In this document: positions 61,141 through 64,000 of the stretch, one piece after another
How the letters are laid out: every line of letters begins with the position of its first letter
Position numbering within the stretch: position 1 is the stretch's first letter
Assembly (NCBI GenBank): GCA_026261815.1
Contig: JAMPIT010000300.1
Location: forward strand, 1,774,501 to 1,838,500
Direction of reading: 5' to 3'
From: Monarcha castaneiventris obscurior
Taxonomy: Eukaryota; Chordata; Aves; Passeriformes; Monarchidae
Length of the DNA: 64,000 nt
Notes under the pieces: generated by a model
Databases searched by the model: none
The model's input: only the letters and a program-made list of their open reading frames with translations
Told to the model about the DNA's origin: nothing
Program-made: the position numbers and the translations under genes

Positions 61141-62464
61141 ATTCCTCACTGGTTCCCTGCAGGCCGAGTCCCTGGAGTGCAGCACCTCCATCCCCCTGAT
61201 GCTTCCCAGCATTCCCATATTTACACTCCCAGGTCATTGTCCTTGTGCTTCTCCCGGCCTAAATTCCCTTCATTATCCCAGGTCACTGCAGCCTTTTCCC
61301 CCCGTGTGACCAACCAAGGCTTCCTCCCCCTACTTTGTGCTCCACCTCCAGACAAAATCTGTCAGATCCTCCTGAGCACGGGAGAAAACAATTCCACCTT
61401 GAGAAGGCAGGCAGCGCCTCTGGAATAAGGGACACATGGGATGGGAGCAGGGGAGAGCTCATCCATTAGCTCTGAGCCTGCAGGAAAATCAATCTCATGG
61501 TGTTGAGTTCCCCTCTGCAGGTGTGGACACCGTGCCATGATTCCTGGAAAAGCTCCTGCCCTGCCTGGCTGTGCCCGGGGTGTGAGTGTCAGCAGGGATG
61601 AGCTCCGACACCTGAGCTGAGCTGTTCCCACCTGGCTCTGGATGGCCACACTTCGCTTCTCACTGCTCATCCCCGTTTCATTCGCGCTCTCCGTGGAGGA
61701 AAATAAACTCGCAGGCACGACACGTCTGATAGAGTCTGGCACACACCCCTGAGCCGCTGCAGGAGGAGCCCAGGGTGATTAACGGGGGTGAAGATCCCAC
61801 CTCCGGCCCGATTTGTCTGACCCGTGTCTGGTTTCATCTTCTTGGGAAGATAATTTTGCAAGGAGGCCCAGTGGCACAAAAAGCTGCTGCACAAAGGCTG
61901 CGTCCGTGGGAGCTGGGAGCTCTCTTCCTAAATGGAGAGGAAAGCAAAGAGCTGAGAAAAGTCTGGGAGGGCTGGAAGGAGTTCAAGCTCTGTCTAGAGC
62001 CTTTCTAGGAGACACGGAGCAATGCCCCACAGCCAGGAAGGGTCAGAGCCAATTGCCTGGCAGCAGCAGCTCTGCCCAGGGCTCAGATGTTCAGGCAGAG
62101 TTTCAAGGGCAGCCTCCAAGTGCCCGATGATGGCTGGAAAAGCAGCGAGGAGCTGACCCCCAAAAGGTCTCCCCAGAACCAGGAGGCTGCGTGGAAACGG
62201 AGAGGAGCCTCCCTGGCACTGGGTAAGGGCTGGAGGGCCTGGAGAGCTGCCTGGTGCCCAGAGCTGCGGCTGGCACAGCACGGCTCAGCGCTGAGCCTGG
62301 GTAAGGTGTGGCAGCCCTGCCCTTCCACATGCCATGGGAGCACAGGCTGCTCCCAGCCGGCTCCAGGGCACCCCCTTCTCCTGCCACCGCTGTCACCTCC
62401 TCCGTGCAGCCCTGGCTCAGGGCCGTGTGGCACGGACAAGGCACGGGACAAACCACAGGGGAGA
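61141..62464. other. Non-coding stretch, no recognised feature
   Basis: No gene is recognised. A patch at 61,670-61,850 is AT-moderate (GGTGATTAACGGGGGTG, GGGAAGATAATTTTGC) and may contain a small element with a GATAA word. Open frames have no known domain. Confidence 0.4.
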
Positions 62465-62920
62465 CGAACGAGGCAGGGACAGGCAGGGGATGAAGAGGCA
62501 GGGGAGGGAGAGGCAGGAGGATGAAGAGGCAGGGGATGGAGCAGGCAGGGGATGAAGAGGCAGGGGAGGGAGAGGCAGGGGATGGAGGAGGCAGGGGATG
62601 GAGCAGGCAGGGGGATGAGGCTGTCGGAGGGATGAAGAGGGAGGGAAATGAGGGATGGAAATGAGGCAAGGCAGGGAGATGAGGCAGACACAGGGATGAA
62701 GAGGAAGAGGATGAAGCAGGCAGAGGATGAAGAAGGCAGAGGATGAAGAAGGCAGAGGATGAAGAAGGCAGAGGATGAAGAAGGCGGAGGATGAAGAAGG
62801 CGGAGGATGAAGCAGATGGGATGAAGAGGTAGAGGATGAAGGAGACACAGGGATGAAGAGGCAGGGGATGAAGGAGGCAGAGGATGGAGAGGCAGGGAAT
62901 GAAGCAGGCAGGGAATGACC
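62465..62920. repeat. Purine-rich imperfect minisatellite with a 16-bp core
   Basis: The left part (62,465-62,690) mixes GATGAAGAGGCAGGGGA, GATGGAGCAGGCAGGGG and related words without a fixed period. The middle part (about 62,721-62,815) is a regular 16-bp array of CAGAGGATGAAGAAGG with a GCGGAGG variant. The right part (62,816-62,920) is again irregular. The minus strand gives S-S-A-C-F-I-L-C-L-L-H-P-L frames of 300-382 residues, which are artefacts. Confidence 0.93.
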
Positions 62921-64000
62921 CAGGTGGATTTTAGTCCAAGCAGCCCAGAGCTGCTGCTGCTGCAGACGTTTCCCTGGACTGATTTCTCCAGGGCTGGCCC
63001 AGATCCCTGCGTGCTGCCTGGGACAGAGGATGGCCGGCAGGGGCTGGAACTCACAGGAAGCCCAGGCTGAGGAGCTCCAGCAGGACCCTGGGCAGCAGGG
63101 TGGCACAGAGGGTGGCACAGAGGGTGGCACAGCCAAAGGCAAGGGGGAAGCAGCCACAGGGAGAAGAGCAGGCCCGAGGAGAGGCCGTGCAGGGATGTGC
63201 AGGGACACGGTGACACCCACGGGCTTTGCACACCGATGTCCCTCCTGTCCCACTCCCGGGGCTGCTCCTTTGATTAATGGCTGCTCCGGACAGCTGGAGA
63301 AATGGCTGGACTCGGCAGTGCAACAGCAGAGATTGGCAATCATGTGAAAAATAAGGAAAAGGGTTCAGCGAAACCCTGGCACTGTGAAATGAATGGAATT
63401 AATTCAAAGGCAGCCAGGCCACAGTGTCGCCAACGTCACGGGCAGGCAGTGCCCTGCTCAGGGAGAGAGCAGAGCCCGGGAATGTGGGCACAGCCCCGTG
63501 GCCACCCCATCGATCTGGGCAGAAACCTGGCCATGGATGAACCAGGGAGCCTGGGAAGTGCCTGGAGCTGCAGCTGGCAGCTCAAACAGGGATGGGAGTG
63601 TGAGAAATGCCAGGGGCTGGGATGCAGAGCACGGGCACAGGGCAGTGCTGAGGCACAGCCTGAGGGAAAACAGCACCTGGGGTGCTGCAGGGAGAGATGG
63701 GGATGCTGGGGACAATGAGGAACTGCCCCAGATTTCATGGAATTCCACCTCTGGATGACGGGAGCAGGTTGGCAGGTGACCCACGAGCAGGCTGTGTCCC
63801 CTGCAGGCGCTCCAGCCATGGTGACACGGAGCGGGGACGTGCACGGGCAGCGGGGTCAGGCTGCAGCCAGGAGCTGCCGTGACAATATTTGCTGCTGCTG
63901 CCGCGTTTGTCACCTCAGAGCAGCTCCGAGTTCCTGGCTGGGCACAAAATGATTCCATTTCACGAGAACGGAGACAAAAGCCCAGAGCAAAAAACCCATG
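62921..64000. other. Non-coding stretch to the right edge
   Basis: No gene is recognised. The segment 63,310-63,420 is AT-richer (GAGATTGGCAATCATGTG, AAATAAGGAAAAGGG, GAATGGAATTAATTCAAAGG) and could be a small conserved element. The rest is GC-rich unique sequence with overlapping short frames. Confidence 0.42.
63098..63133. repeat. 12-bp array, three units
   Basis: GGGTGGCACAGA repeats at 63,098, 63,110 and 63,122 (the last ends AGCC). Perfect for two and a half units. Confidence 0.93.

Noticed and set aside
62083..63343. Minus frames of 308 and 382 residues with S-S-S-A-C-F-I-L motifs resembling membrane segments
   Set aside because: They are translations of the purine-rich minisatellite at 62,465-62,920.
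1..64000. tRNA, rRNA or small nuclear RNA genes
   Set aside because: Reading for tRNA B-box words (GTTCGAATC type) and conserved snRNA starts gave no credible hit; a covariance-model search would be decisive.
1..64000. Endogenous retrovirus or LTR elements
   Set aside because: No paired TG...CA-bounded terminal repeats, primer-binding site or retroviral motif could be recognised; diverged solo LTRs could still be missed.

Overview
This is vertebrate nuclear DNA, almost certainly from a bird and probably a songbird. The main evidence is more than twenty fragments of CR1 LINE retrotransposons. Most share the 3' region that abounds in passerine genomes (a block ending in TTCCCACCCAACCCATTCC or similar, then a short ATTCTGTGAT-type tail). 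Diverged CR1 relics of an older, amniote-wide type are also present. The sequence is GC-rich, with CpG-rich islands and many minisatellites, which suits a small chromosome or a GC-rich chromosome arm. Species and locus cannot be named from the sequence alone.

I find no protein-coding gene, tRNA, rRNA or other RNA gene that I can support. The long open frames come from three sources: tandem repeats whose unit has no stop codon in any frame, repeated copies of CR1 tails, and chance in GC-rich DNA. None shows a recognisable domain, codon pattern or credible exon structure. The window reads as an intergenic region or a set of long introns. A non-coding transcript or a short exon could be missed.

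Layout. 1-5 kb: left-edge AT-rich block, one CR1 (2.6-3.1 kb), a CR1 fragment and a 23-bp array (4.1-4.45 kb). 5-10 kb: an ancient CR1 (5.1-5.6 kb), an inverted CR1 cluster (7.7-8.2 kb) and a CR1 lacking its 3' end (9.5-9.8 kb). 10-21.5 kb: candidate regulatory blocks at 10.1, 14.7, 18.9, 20.2 and 21.3 kb, CpG-rich stretches, a 32-bp minisatellite (11.9-12.6 kb), a CR1 of another subfamily (16.2-16.6 kb) and a 30-bp minisatellite (16.9-17.2 kb). 22-28 kb: four CR1 copies, AT-rich blocks at 24.5 and 25.6 kb and a G-rich pentamer array (27.2-27.4 kb). 28.9-30.2 kb: the densest candidate regulatory hub, with AT-rich homeobox-type blocks beside a CpG island. 30.9-41 kb: ancient and young CR1 copies, a hexamer array and small arrays. 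41.2-42.2 kb: a 1-kb 13-bp minisatellite with an internal 253-bp duplication. 44.8-46 kb: a diverged 150-bp tandem repeat, then a CpG island running into a homeobox/forkhead-rich block. 46.8-54.4 kb: CR1 copies, 51-bp and 43-bp minisatellites, an AGC12 tract and an inverted CR1 pair followed by an ancient CR1 with a reverse-transcriptase relic. 55-57.4 kb: three AT-rich candidate conserved elements. 57.4-64 kb: GC-rich sequence, one full CR1 tail (60.6-61.1 kb) and a purine-rich array (62.5-62.9 kb).

The AT-rich blocks carry clusters of homeodomain, GATA, octamer and forkhead-type words inside GC-rich DNA. That is how conserved enhancers of developmental genes often look in birds, so a developmental gene may lie outside the window. 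This is inference: conservation cannot be measured from one sequence.
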